This document shows positions 1 through 7,714 of a stretch of 64,000 nt of DNA, piece by piece. Both the position numbers and the translations under genes were made by a program. Source of the DNA: Desulfuromonadales bacterium (GTDB lineage: Bacteria; Desulfobacterota; Desulfuromonadia; Desulfuromonadales; Syntrophotaleaceae); the NCBI GenBank assembly GCA_013619105.1, contig JABXKU010000003.1, positions 1 to 64,000 on the forward strand. The letters are read 5' to 3'. Each line of letters begins with the position of its first letter. Position 1 is the first letter of the stretch. Below the pieces are notes generated by a model. That model was given only the letters and a program-made list of their open reading frames with translations, had not been told where the DNA came from and ran no database searches.

Positions 1-16
1 ACGGGGGAATCTCAAA

Positions 17-394
17 ATGGCAAAAATCAATACAATTGCTGAACTGAAGAAGTTGCGTGAAGACCTGCTGGGTGCTGCCCAGGCTAAAGCCGGCAAGCCT
101 CTGGTTAATGTGTCCCTGGCTACCTGCAGCGTCGCTTCCGGCGGCCGCGACGTTTTGGCTGCTATGCAAGCCGAAGCTACCGCTTTGGGCCTTGACGTTG
201 AATTCATGCAGTCCGGTTGCATGACTGTCTGCTTTGCTGAGCCCACTGTAGAAGTAACCCTGCCCGGCAAAGACCCGGTGACCTTTGGGTACCTCGATAC
301 CGAAAAAGCTAAGACCCTGGTGCAGAAATACATCAAGGATGGCGAGCTGATCGATGGTGTCATTCCGGTCGGTTACGAGCGGATTGTTCTTTAA
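17..394 (+). CDS. hndB: HndB-like (2Fe-2S) thioredoxin-fold ferredoxin subunit of NAD(P)-linked [FeFe] hydrogenase
   Basis: The protein has 125 residues and resembles HndB, the small thioredoxin-like iron-sulfur subunit of NADP-reducing (HndABCD-type) hydrogenases. It has an N-terminal helical stretch and then a thioredoxin-like domain with one Cys near residue 37 and a C-x3-C pair near residue 70 (SGCMTVC). Only three cysteines are present in the whole protein, so a conventional four-Cys [2Fe-2S] site is not obvious. A purine-rich ribosome-binding site (ggggga) precedes the ATG. The next gene, hndC, starts 25 bases after the stop, followed by hndD, so the three form one operon. A NuoE-like HndA subunit would be expected upstream, outside the window. 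Confidence 0.85.
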   Translation: MAKINTIAELKKLREDLLGAAQAKAGKPLVNVSLATCSVASGGRDVLAAMQAEATALGLDVEFMQSGCMTVCFAEPTVEVTLPGKDPVTFGYLDTEKAKTLVQKYIKDGELIDGVIPVGYERIVL

Positions 395-419
395 AATAAA
401 GGATTAGGAGAGACTAGCT

Positions 420-1748
420 ATGGCAGAGAAAAAGCAACTTAGAATAGCCACCAGGAACTCCGGATTTATCGATCCGGAGAACATTGATTCCTATATTGCC
501 GCTGGCGGTTACCTTGGCCTGGCCAAGTGCCTCGGCGAGATGACCCCTGAAGCGGTTATCGAAACCATGAAGGCTTCTGGCATCCGCGGCCGTGGTGGTG
601 CAGGTTTCCCCACCGGTGTTAAGTGGGGCTTCGCCGCCAAATACGCGAGCGACACCAAGTACGTAGTCTGCAACGCGGACGAAGGCGATCCCGGTGCATT
701 TATGGACCGCGCCATTCTCGAAGGCGACCCGCACAGCGTGCTCGAGGCTATGGCCATCGGCGCTTACGCCATCGGCGGTAACAAAGGCACCATCTACATC
801 CGTGCTGAGTACCCCATGGCCATTGAGCGTCTGAAGATTGCCATTGCGCAGGCCGAAGCAAAAGGCGTGATCGGCAAGAACATTATGGGCAGCGACTTCT
901 CTTTTGACCTCGACATCAAATACGGCGCTGGCGCCTTTGTTTGTGGCGAAGAGACCGCCCTGATCAACTCCATGGAAGGTAACCGCGGCGAGCCTTACAC
1001 CAAGCCTCCGTTCCCCGCCGAAGCCGGTTACTGGGACAAGCCGACCATCGTGAACAACGTTGAGACCCTGGCCAGCATCCCGGCCATCATCGTTAAGGGC
1101 GCCGAGTGGTTCAACGGTATCGGCACCGAGACTTCCAAGGGTACCAAGGTTTTCGCATTGGCCGGTAAGATCAACAACGTTGGTCTGATCGAAGTTCCCA
1201 TGGGCATCACCCTGCAAGAAGTTATCATGGAAGTTGGCGGCGGCGTGCGTAACGGCAAGAAGTTCAAAGCCGTTCAGACCGGTGGCCCTTCCGGTGGCGC
1301 ACTGACCTACAAAGACCTCGACGTCAAGATCGACTACGAGAGTCTGGTTGCTTGCCAGTCGATGATGGGTTCCGGCGGCATGATCGTTATGGACGAAGAC
1401 GACTGCATGGTTGCCATCGCCAAGTTCTTCGTCGAATTCACCATGGAAGAGACCTGCGGCAAATGTACTCCTTGCCGGATCGGTTCCAAGCGTATCTATG
1501 AGGCTCTGGACAAGATCACCATGGGCCAGGGCAGCCTCGAAGATATCGAGAAACTGAAGTTGCTGTCCGTCGCTATCAAGGACACCGCTCTGTGCGGTTT
1601 GGGTCAGACTATGCCTAACCCGGTTCTGTCGACCATGCGCGTCTTTGAAGACGAGTATACGGCACACGTTGTTGACAAAAAGTGCCCGGCGGGTGTGTGC
1701 GGTGCCTGCCTCGACAAGTGTAAGTTTGACGCCATTATCAAACAGTAA
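420..1748 (+). CDS. hndC: HndC/NuoF-like flavoprotein subunit of [FeFe] hydrogenase, with shortened C-terminal ferredoxin module
   Basis: This 442-residue protein is a NuoF-type subunit that binds NAD(P)H, FMN and one [4Fe-4S] cluster, and passes electrons between pyridine nucleotide and the hydrogenase. The glycine-rich nucleotide motif [10 protein letters not shown] is near residue 57, GAGAYICGEE-like [10 protein letters not shown] is near 170, and the NuoF cluster motif ESCGKC-type (ETCGKCTPCR) is near 345. Family members with a ferredoxin tail have two more [4Fe-4S] motifs. Here the tail runs from CPAGVC directly into GACLDKCKFDA, which matches an in-frame loss of 46 residues relative to the second copy at 14961-16328. 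The remaining cysteines form C-x4-C-x2-C-x3-C. The upstream ribosome-binding site is taggagag. Confidence 0.93.
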   Translation: MAEKKQLRIATRNSGFIDPENIDSYIAAGGYLGLAKCLGEMTPEAVIETMKASGIRGRGGAGFPTGVKWGFAAKYASDTKYVVCNADEGDPGAFMDRAILEGDPHSVLEAMAIGAYAIGGNKGTIYIRAEYPMAIERLKIAIAQAEAKGVIGKNIMGSDFSFDLDIKYGAGAFVCGEETALINSMEGNRGEPYTKPPFPAEAGYWDKPTIVNNVETLASIPAIIVKGAEWFNGIGTETSKGTKVFALAGKINNVGLIEVPMGITLQEVIMEVGGGVRNGKKFKAVQTGGPSGGALTYKDLDVKIDYESLVACQSMMGSGGMIVMDEDDCMVAIAKFFVEFTMEETCGKCTPCRIGSKRIYEALDKITMGQGSLEDIEKLKLLSVAIKDTALCGLGQTMPNPVLSTMRVFEDEYTAHVVDKKCPAGVCGACLDKCKFDAIIKQ

Positions 1749-1766
1749 GGAAAGGAGACATATCGC

Positions 1767-3524
1767 ATGTCTATGATGAATATAACCATCGACGGTAAAG
1801 CTACTCAGGTACCGGCTGGCAGCAAGATTCTCGATGCCGCTACAAAGCTCGACATCCCTATCCCGACTTTGTGCTTCCTCAACCTGGATGTCATGAAGTA
1901 CAACAACATGGCCGCTTCCTGCCGAGTTTGCGTTGTTGAAGTTGAAGGTCGTCGCAACCTGGCCCCGGCTTGTGCTACTCCGGTTATGGACGGTATGATC
2001 GTCAAGACCAACACCCTGCGCGTGCTGTTGGCTCGCAAGACCGTTCTTGAGCTGCTGCTCTCCGACCACCCTAAGGATTGCCTGGTTTGCGCTAAGTCCG
2101 GTGATTGCGAACTTCAGGATCTAGCGGAGCAGTTCGGTATCCGTGAGATTACCTGTACCGGTGAGATGTCCACCTATCGTCAAGACGTATCGGCTTCGAT
2201 CGTCCGCGATATGGACAAATGTGTAATGTGTCGTCGTTGCGAAACCATGTGCAACGAGATTCAGACCTGCGGCGTACTGTCCGGCGTTAATCGCGGTTTC
2301 GAAGCCGTTGTTGCCCCGGCTTTCGAAATGAACCTTGAAGACTCGGTTTGTACTAACTGCGGTCAGTGTACTCAGGTTTGTCCGGTTGGCGCTCTGGTTG
2401 AGCATGACCATACCTGGAAAGTCATCTCCGCTTTGGCTGACCCAGATAAAGTCACTGTTGTTCAGGTGGCGCCTGCGGTTCGTGCTGCCCTTGGCGAAGC
2501 CTTTGGCATGGAGCCAGGTCAATCCTTCACCGGCAAGATGGCTGCAGCTCTGCGTCTCATCGGTTTCGACCATGTGTTCGACACCGACTTCGCTGCTGAC
2601 CTGACCATTATGGAAGAAGGCTCCGAGTTTCTCGGTCGCCTGCAGCAGTTCCTCGATGGCGACAAGAATGTCAAACTGCCTATCATGACTTCTTGCTGTC
2701 CTGGCTGGGTTAAGTTCTTCGAGCATAACTACCCAGAAATGCTGGACATTCCTTCAACTGCTAAGTCTCCTCAGCAGATGTTTGGTGCCATTGCTAAGAG
2801 CTACTACGCGGAAGTTCTCGGCATATCTCGCGAGAAAATGGTCTCCGTTTCGGTTATGCCTTGTCTCGCCAAGAAGTACGAAGCCGCCCGTCCCGAGTTT
2901 GCCGTTGAGGGCAACCCAGACGTCGACATCGTAATTTCTTCCCGTGAGCTTGCTCGCCTGATTAAGACCATGAACATCGACTTCGTTAACCTCCCCGAAG
3001 AAGATTTCGACAATCCTCTCGGTTACTCCACTGGTGCTGCGCCGATCTTCGGTAACTCCGGCGGCGTTATGGAAGCTGCTCTGCGTACCGCTTACGAACT
3101 GGCCACTGGTGAAACCCTGCCTGCCGTTGAGTTCGAAGCTGTCCGTACTCTGACTGGTGTTAAGACTGCCGACATTCAGGTTGGTCCTCACACCCTCAAA
3201 GTTGGCGTTGCTTCTGGTCTCGGCAATGCTCGTGAGCTGCTTGACATGGTCAAGAATGGTGAAGAGCAGTTCCATGTCATCGAGATTATGGCTTGCCCCG
3301 GCGGCTGTATCGGTGGTGGCGGTCAGCCTTACCACCATGGCGACATGGAAATCCTCAAGAAGCGTAACGAAGTTCTCTACGCGGAAGACGCTGGCAAGCC
3401 CGAGCGTAAGTCCCATGAGAACCCCTACATCGTTGAGTTGTACGAGAAGTTCCTCGGCAAGCCTCTCAGCGAAAAAGCGCATCACCTGCTGCACACCCAT
3501 TACTTCAAGCGTCAGCAGCTGTAG
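1767..3524 (+). CDS. hndD: [FeFe] hydrogenase catalytic subunit HndD
   Basis: The 585-residue protein is the H-cluster subunit, which reversibly reduces protons to H2 in the cytoplasm. Domains in order are: an N-terminal NuoG-like [2Fe-2S] domain (Cys 36, 52, 55 and about 69), a His/Cys-ligated [4Fe-4S] region (about 98-117), two [4Fe-4S] ferredoxin motifs (CVMCRRCETMC and CTNCGQCTQVCP, about 150-210), the H-cluster domain, and a C-terminal small-subunit-like segment. All three H-cluster signatures are intact: TSCCPGW near 308, MPCLAKKYE near 364 and ACPGGCIGGGGQ near 508. No twin-arginine signal is present, consistent with a cytosolic NAD(P)-linked enzyme. It starts 18 bases after hndC and ends before a strong terminator. 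Confidence 0.97.
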   Translation: MSMMNITIDGKATQVPAGSKILDAATKLDIPIPTLCFLNLDVMKYNNMAASCRVCVVEVEGRRNLAPACATPVMDGMIVKTNTLRVLLARKTVLELLLSDHPKDCLVCAKSGDCELQDLAEQFGIREITCTGEMSTYRQDVSASIVRDMDKCVMCRRCETMCNEIQTCGVLSGVNRGFEAVVAPAFEMNLEDSVCTNCGQCTQVCPVGALVEHDHTWKVISALADPDKVTVVQVAPAVRAALGEAFGMEPGQSFTGKMAAALRLIGFDHVFDTDFAADLTIMEEGSEFLGRLQQFLDGDKNVKLPIMTSCCPGWVKFFEHNYPEMLDIPSTAKSPQQMFGAIAKSYYAEVLGISREKMVSVSVMPCLAKKYEAARPEFAVEGNPDVDIVISSRELARLIKTMNIDFVNLPEEDFDNPLGYSTGAAPIFGNSGGVMEAALRTAYELATGETLPAVEFEAVRTLTGVKTADIQVGPHTLKVGVASGLGNARELLDMVKNGEEQFHVIEIMACPGGCIGGGGQPYHHGDMEILKKRNEVLYAEDAGKPERKSHENPYIVELYEKFLGKPLSEKAHHLLHTHYFKRQQL

Positions 3525-3564
3525 AATCTTTTAGAATCTTACTGTAGTACAGTGCAGTAACTTT

Positions 3565-3596
3565 AGGCCGGATGAGCAATCATCCGGCCTTTTTTT
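3565..3596 (+). terminator. Rho-independent terminator of the hnd operon
   Basis: An 11-bp perfect stem (3565-3575 with 3580-3590, loop gcaa) is followed by a run of T. It lies 40 bases after the hndD stop and separates the structural genes from the maturation operon. Confidence 0.93.
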
Positions 3597-3646
3597 ATTG
3601 GCGCTATGGGGAGTCAACCTTGATATGGGCACTATTGAGTGCAAAT

Positions 3647-3687
3647 TTGACCTGAATCAAAGATTAGTCCACAAATTTGGCCATAAT
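3647..3687 (+). promoter_or_regulatory. FNR/CRP-type box with -10 element upstream of hydE
   Basis: TTGACCTGAATCAA at 3647-3660 matches the FNR-type palindrome TTGAT-N4-ATCAA at nine of ten defined positions. A -10-like CATAAT lies at 3682-3687. This would put the start of transcription near 3694 and the box centre about 41 bases upstream, the class II activator arrangement. The box and hexamer are seen; binding by a CRP/FNR-family regulator is inferred. The TATAAT at 3762-3767 is an alternative -10 without a good -35. Confidence 0.5.
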
Positions 3688-3781
3688 GGGGACAACATAA
3701 ATCTAGAGCTTCTTTACTGGCCGATTCTGTGTCTCTTTCGATAGGGATTGGACATCTTATTTATAATTTCAGGGATCCTTT

Positions 3782-4852
3782 ATGACTTTGACTTATTCCC
3801 CCCCAGATAAACAATCCATTCTTCGTTGGTTGCTTAGCGATGATCCGCTAGAAATTGCTGAACTTTGGCGTTTGGCAGATGAGACAAGACAGCGCTATGT
3901 CGGAGAAGAGGTCCATTTACGCGGTCTTGTCGAAGTATCCAATCGATGCGAAAGAAATTGCCTCTATTGTGGTATTCGGGCTGACAACCGTCAGTTGCAG
4001 CGTTATCTTATGCTCTCAGATGAAATCATCGCCTGTGCTCATAAAGCGGTGGAAGTTGGTTTTGGCACTTTGGTTCTTCAGGCTGGTGAAGATTCGGCCA
4101 TCGAAGGACAATGGTTAGCTGATGTTATACGCCAAGTTAAAGAAGAGACGGACTTAGCTATTACCCTCAGTCTCGGTGAGCGGCCCGATGCAGATTATCA
4201 ACTTTGGCACGCTGCAGGGGCTGACCGTTATCTACTCCGATTTGAGACGGGCAACCGTGAATTATTTGACCGAATCCATCCTCCTTTGCCTGGACAAACG
4301 TCGGATCGTTTGGCTATTCTAGCGCGGCTTAGGGAAATTGGCTTTGAAGTTGGAAGTGGTGTTATGGTTGGTATTCCTGGTCAAAGTTATGAATCTTTAG
4401 CCGATGATATCGATCGTTTTCGTTCCCTTGATCTTGACATGATAGGCGTTGGGCCCTATATCCCCCATCCCGATACACCGCTTGCAAAAATTGGTGATCG
4501 CTGGAATTTACCTCCTGGTGAGCAAGTTGTTAATTCTGCCGATTTGGGATACCGGGTCATCGCACTTGCTCGGCTGGTCTGTCCTCAGTCCAATATCCCT
4601 AGCACTACAGCCTTCGCAACGCTAGATGGCCCTGCCGGTCGCGAACATGGATTGCGGCGGGGAGCAAATATCGTTATGCCCAACCTTACGCCTCAAAAAT
4701 ATCGTCGTATGTATGAAATTTATCCCGCCAAGGCTGCTAGTACCGAAGATGCCGAGCAGAGCTGTGCTGCTGCTCTGCGCCAAATAAGCGCCCTTGGGCG
4801 TACGGTTGGTACTGGTCGGGGCGATTCGCCAAACTTGAACAAAGCTATTTAA
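3782..4852 (+). CDS. hydE: [FeFe] hydrogenase H-cluster maturase, radical SAM enzyme HydE
   Basis: The 356-residue protein is HydE, one of the two radical SAM enzymes that build the diiron subcluster of the H-cluster. HydE acts on the HydG-derived Fe(CO)2(CN)-cysteine complex. The radical SAM motif C-x3-C-x2-C is intact at Cys 56, 60 and 63 (CERNCLYC), followed by the biotin synthase-like barrel and the C-terminal region typical of the family (for example NIMPNLTP near 300). Length is normal. It opens the maturation operon; hydG follows after 26 bases. The ribosome-binding site is weak (agggatcc). Confidence 0.96.
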   Translation: MTLTYSPPDKQSILRWLLSDDPLEIAELWRLADETRQRYVGEEVHLRGLVEVSNRCERNCLYCGIRADNRQLQRYLMLSDEIIACAHKAVEVGFGTLVLQAGEDSAIEGQWLADVIRQVKEETDLAITLSLGERPDADYQLWHAAGADRYLLRFETGNRELFDRIHPPLPGQTSDRLAILARLREIGFEVGSGVMVGIPGQSYESLADDIDRFRSLDLDMIGVGPYIPHPDTPLAKIGDRWNLPPGEQVVNSADLGYRVIALARLVCPQSNIPSTTAFATLDGPAGREHGLRRGANIVMPNLTPQKYRRMYEIYPAKAASTEDAEQSCAAALRQISALGRTVGTGRGDSPNLNKAI

Positions 4853-4878
4853 CCTTCCTACAGAAAGAGGGTCTCGTT

Positions 4879-6300
4879 ATGTCATTGCCATCCATGGATT
4901 TGAGTCAAAAAGCTGTCGATTTTATTGATGAGGATTTCCTTCACGGCTTGATTAATAAAGAACAGCCGACAAAAGAGCGCATTCGTGAAATTGTCGCCAA
5001 GAGCTTAAATAAGATTGCTTTGAGTGTTGAGGAGACGGCGGATTTGGTCCGTACCACCGATCCTGAATTACATGAAGAAATCTTTGCTGCTGCAAGGCAA
5101 CTTAAGGAAAATGTTTACGGAAACCGGATCGTTCTTTTTGCCCCTTTGTATATCGGCAATGACTGCATCAATGACTGTACTTATTGTGCCTTCAAACGCT
5201 CCAATTTTCAGGCTGTGCGGCGGACCCTTACCCCCGATGAGATCAAACAACAAGTTACCGCCCTTGAGGACCATGGTCATAAGCGACTAATCCTTGTTTT
5301 TGGTGAGCACACCCGCTATGACGCCGATTTTATCGCAGATACAGTTCGCAATGTTTATTCGGTTCGTTCAGGTCATGGAGAGATTCGCCGAGTCAATATC
5401 AATGCGGCGCCTCTGGATATTGAAGGCTATAAAAAAGTTAAAGACTCTGGCATCGGCACCTACCAGGTTTTTATGGAAACTTACCATCATGACACTTACA
5501 CCAAGATGCATCCCGGTAACACTCGTAAGGGTAACTATCTCTATCGTCTCGATGGTTTGAATCGTGCCTTTGAAGCGGGTATCGATGATGTGGGTTTGGG
5601 GGTTTTGTTCGGACTCTATGATTGGCGCTTTGAGGTGCTGGCCATGGTACGTCATGCGCTATATCTCCAGGAACGCTTCAATGTTGGTCCGCATACCTTA
5701 AGTTTTCCACGATTGAGGCCTGCCCAGGGTGTTGAATTTGATGAGCAATACTTCACTACCGATGATGAATTTAAGCGGATTATCGCCATTCTTCGCCTTG
5801 CGGTACCTTATACCGGTTTGATTCTTACTGCGCGGGAAAACCCGGAACTGCGCCGCGAACTGATGTCCTTCGGTGTTTCACAGATCGATGCGGGCAGCCG
5901 CATTGAACTAGGCGGTTATACGGAGGCTGGAGATGCCCAGGTTATGGAAAGAGAACAGTTTTCCCTTGCCGATATCCGCTCCCTTGACGAGGTAATGTGT
6001 CAGTTGATGGGCGATGGGTATGTTCCGAGCTTCTGTACCTCTTGCTATCGTAGTGGTCGAACTGGCGAACACTTCATGGAATTCAGTGTTCCTGGTTTCA
6101 TCAAGAGGTTTTGTACACCGAATGCGCTGCTGACCTTGCAAGAGTATTTGGCTGATTATGGTTCACCGGAGTCCCGTGAGGTTGGCGAGAAGCTTATTGC
6201 AGAGGAGCTAGCCAAGATGGAAGAGGGGGACATGAAGCAACGGACCATCAAGCAGCTGGAAGAAATCAAACAACGTAATGTGCGGGATATCTATTTTTGA
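4879..6300 (+). CDS. hydG: [FeFe] hydrogenase H-cluster maturase, tyrosine lyase HydG
   Basis: The 473-residue protein is HydG, which cleaves tyrosine to p-cresol and dehydroglycine and converts the latter to the CO and CN ligands of the H-cluster. The radical SAM cysteines are at 96, 100 and 103 (CINDCTYC). The C-terminal auxiliary-cluster motif C-x2-C-x22-C is present from about residue 386 (CTSCYRSG to the Cys in IKRFC). Both catalytic sites therefore look complete. A clear ribosome-binding site (agaaagaggg) precedes the ATG. Its stop is one base before the aspA start, indicating tight coupling. Confidence 0.97.
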   Translation: MSLPSMDLSQKAVDFIDEDFLHGLINKEQPTKERIREIVAKSLNKIALSVEETADLVRTTDPELHEEIFAAARQLKENVYGNRIVLFAPLYIGNDCINDCTYCAFKRSNFQAVRRTLTPDEIKQQVTALEDHGHKRLILVFGEHTRYDADFIADTVRNVYSVRSGHGEIRRVNINAAPLDIEGYKKVKDSGIGTYQVFMETYHHDTYTKMHPGNTRKGNYLYRLDGLNRAFEAGIDDVGLGVLFGLYDWRFEVLAMVRHALYLQERFNVGPHTLSFPRLRPAQGVEFDEQYFTTDDEFKRIIAILRLAVPYTGLILTARENPELRRELMSFGVSQIDAGSRIELGGYTEAGDAQVMEREQFSLADIRSLDEVMCQLMGDGYVPSFCTSCYRSGRTGEHFMEFSVPGFIKRFCTPNALLTLQEYLADYGSPESREVGEKLIAEELAKMEEGDMKQRTIKQLEEIKQRNVRDIYF

Positions 6301-6301
6301 T

Positions 6302-7714
6302 ATGACTGACTATCGTATAGAAAAGGACCTGCTCGGAGAACGGGAGGTGCCGGCGCAGGCTTTATATGGCATCCACACGGTGCGGGCCTTGGAGAACTTC
6401 GATCTCTCGAAACGGCCGGTCAACAAGGCTTTGGTGCATGCCTTCGGTGCAATCAAGCTGGCTTGCTGCCGAACCAACCAGGGGCTTGGTTGTTTTGTGG
6501 ATGAAAAGAGCCAGGCTATCGACCGGGCCTGTAGCGAAATGATGGAAGGGCAGCTCGATGAGCATATTTTGGTCGATGCCCTGCAGGGTGGTGCCGGCAC
6601 TTCCACCAATATGAATGTCAATGAGGTGCTCGCCAATCGGGCGCTGCAGCTTCTCGATCTGCCCCTTGGCAGCTATCAGGATGTCAGTCCCCTGGACGAT
6701 ATCAACCGCCATCAGTCGACCAACGACACCTACCCAACCGCTCTTAAGGTGGCTGCTATCGGTCTGTTGCGTGATCTGGAACGGGAGGTGGTGGGACTGC
6801 TGGAAGCCTTTCAGACTCAGGAAAAGGCGACTGCTCATGTGGTCAAGATCGGCCGCACCCAAATGCAAGATGCCGCGCTTACCACTCTGGGACGGGAAAT
6901 GTCTGCCTATGCAGATGCTTTTGCCAGGGACCGCTGGCGTGTCTATAAATGTGAAGAGCGTCTGAGGGTGGTTAATCTTGGGGGTACTGCCATCGGCACC
7001 GGTTTGGCAGCGCCACGTCAGTATATTTTTCGGGTTGTCGAGCAATTACGGGCCATTACCGGGCTCGGTTTAGCACGTGCAGAAAATCTCATCGAAGCGA
7101 CCCAGAACAACGACGTTTTTGTCGAGGTTAGCGGTATTCTCAAGGCGTTAGCCACTAATCTGCTAAAGATTTCTTCCGATTTAAGATTTCTTTCATCAGG
7201 GCCGGACGCCGGGGTCGGTGAATTACGCCTTCCTGCTCGTCAGGCCGGTTCTTCCATCATGCCCGGTAAGGTTAATCCGGTAATTCCGGAGGCGGTATCA
7301 CAAGCGGCTATGCAGGTCATGGCTAATGATCAGGTCATTGCCCAGGCCTGCTCTATGGGGCACCTGGAACTTAATCCATTTTTGCCACTAGTGGCCGATG
7401 CTTTGCTCGGAAGTCTCGACTTGCTCGCTAACGCCTGCAGTATCTTCCGCCGTCATTGTGTAGAACACTTAGAGGCGGATGAGGCACGCTGTCGCCGTCA
7501 TGTGGAAAACTCCACCGCCAGCGTTACCGCCCTGGTTTCATTGATCGGGTACGAGGAAGCGACCGCTCTGGCTCAGGCTTTAAGAAACGATAAGCAGAGT
7601 TTACGAGAACTTGTCGTTGAACGAAAATTGGCCACGGCTGAAGAGTTCGATCAGATGGTTTCACCGGAAAGTGTTACCCGTTTGGGAACTCCCCTTAAAA
7701 AGGAAAAAAAATGA
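6302..7714 (+). CDS. aspA: Aspartate ammonia-lyase (aspartase) embedded in the hyd maturation operon
   Basis: The 470-residue protein belongs to the fumarase/aspartase superfamily. The signature GSSIMPGKVNP, followed by VIPE rather than the TQCE of class II fumarases, supports aspartase: L-aspartate to fumarate and ammonia. The substrate-binding regions GGAGTSTNMNVNEVL and NDTYPTALK are also present. The ATG at 6302 is chosen because it follows the hydG stop by one base and gives the usual family N-terminus; an upstream TTG/ATG would overlap hydG. The gene overlaps hydF by 4 bases, so it is part of the maturation operon. A role in supplying ammonia for the bridging amine of the H-cluster is attractive but inferred. 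It could equally feed fumarate to central metabolism. Confidence 0.94.
   Translation: MTDYRIEKDLLGEREVPAQALYGIHTVRALENFDLSKRPVNKALVHAFGAIKLACCRTNQGLGCFVDEKSQAIDRACSEMMEGQLDEHILVDALQGGAGTSTNMNVNEVLANRALQLLDLPLGSYQDVSPLDDINRHQSTNDTYPTALKVAAIGLLRDLEREVVGLLEAFQTQEKATAHVVKIGRTQMQDAALTTLGREMSAYADAFARDRWRVYKCEERLRVVNLGGTAIGTGLAAPRQYIFRVVEQLRAITGLGLARAENLIEATQNNDVFVEVSGILKALATNLLKISSDLRFLSSGPDAGVGELRLPARQAGSSIMPGKVNPVIPEAVSQAAMQVMANDQVIAQACSMGHLELNPFLPLVADALLGSLDLLANACSIFRRHCVEHLEADEARCRRHVENSTASVTALVSLIGYEEATALAQALRNDKQSLRELVVERKLATAEEFDQMVSPESVTRLGTPLKKEKK

Noticed and set aside
414..2069. A 551-codon open frame antisense to hndC and hndD
   Set aside because: It is a shadow of the strong codon bias of the real genes; its composition is not protein-like, and a similar antisense frame appears opposite the second hndC copy (14883-15719) simply because the two are homologous.
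3626..3646. Sigma-54 (-24/-12) promoter before hydE
   Set aside because: GGGCAC and TGCAA are present but the GG-to-GC spacing is 11 or 12 bases where 10 is needed; the FNR-like box with -10 explains the region better.
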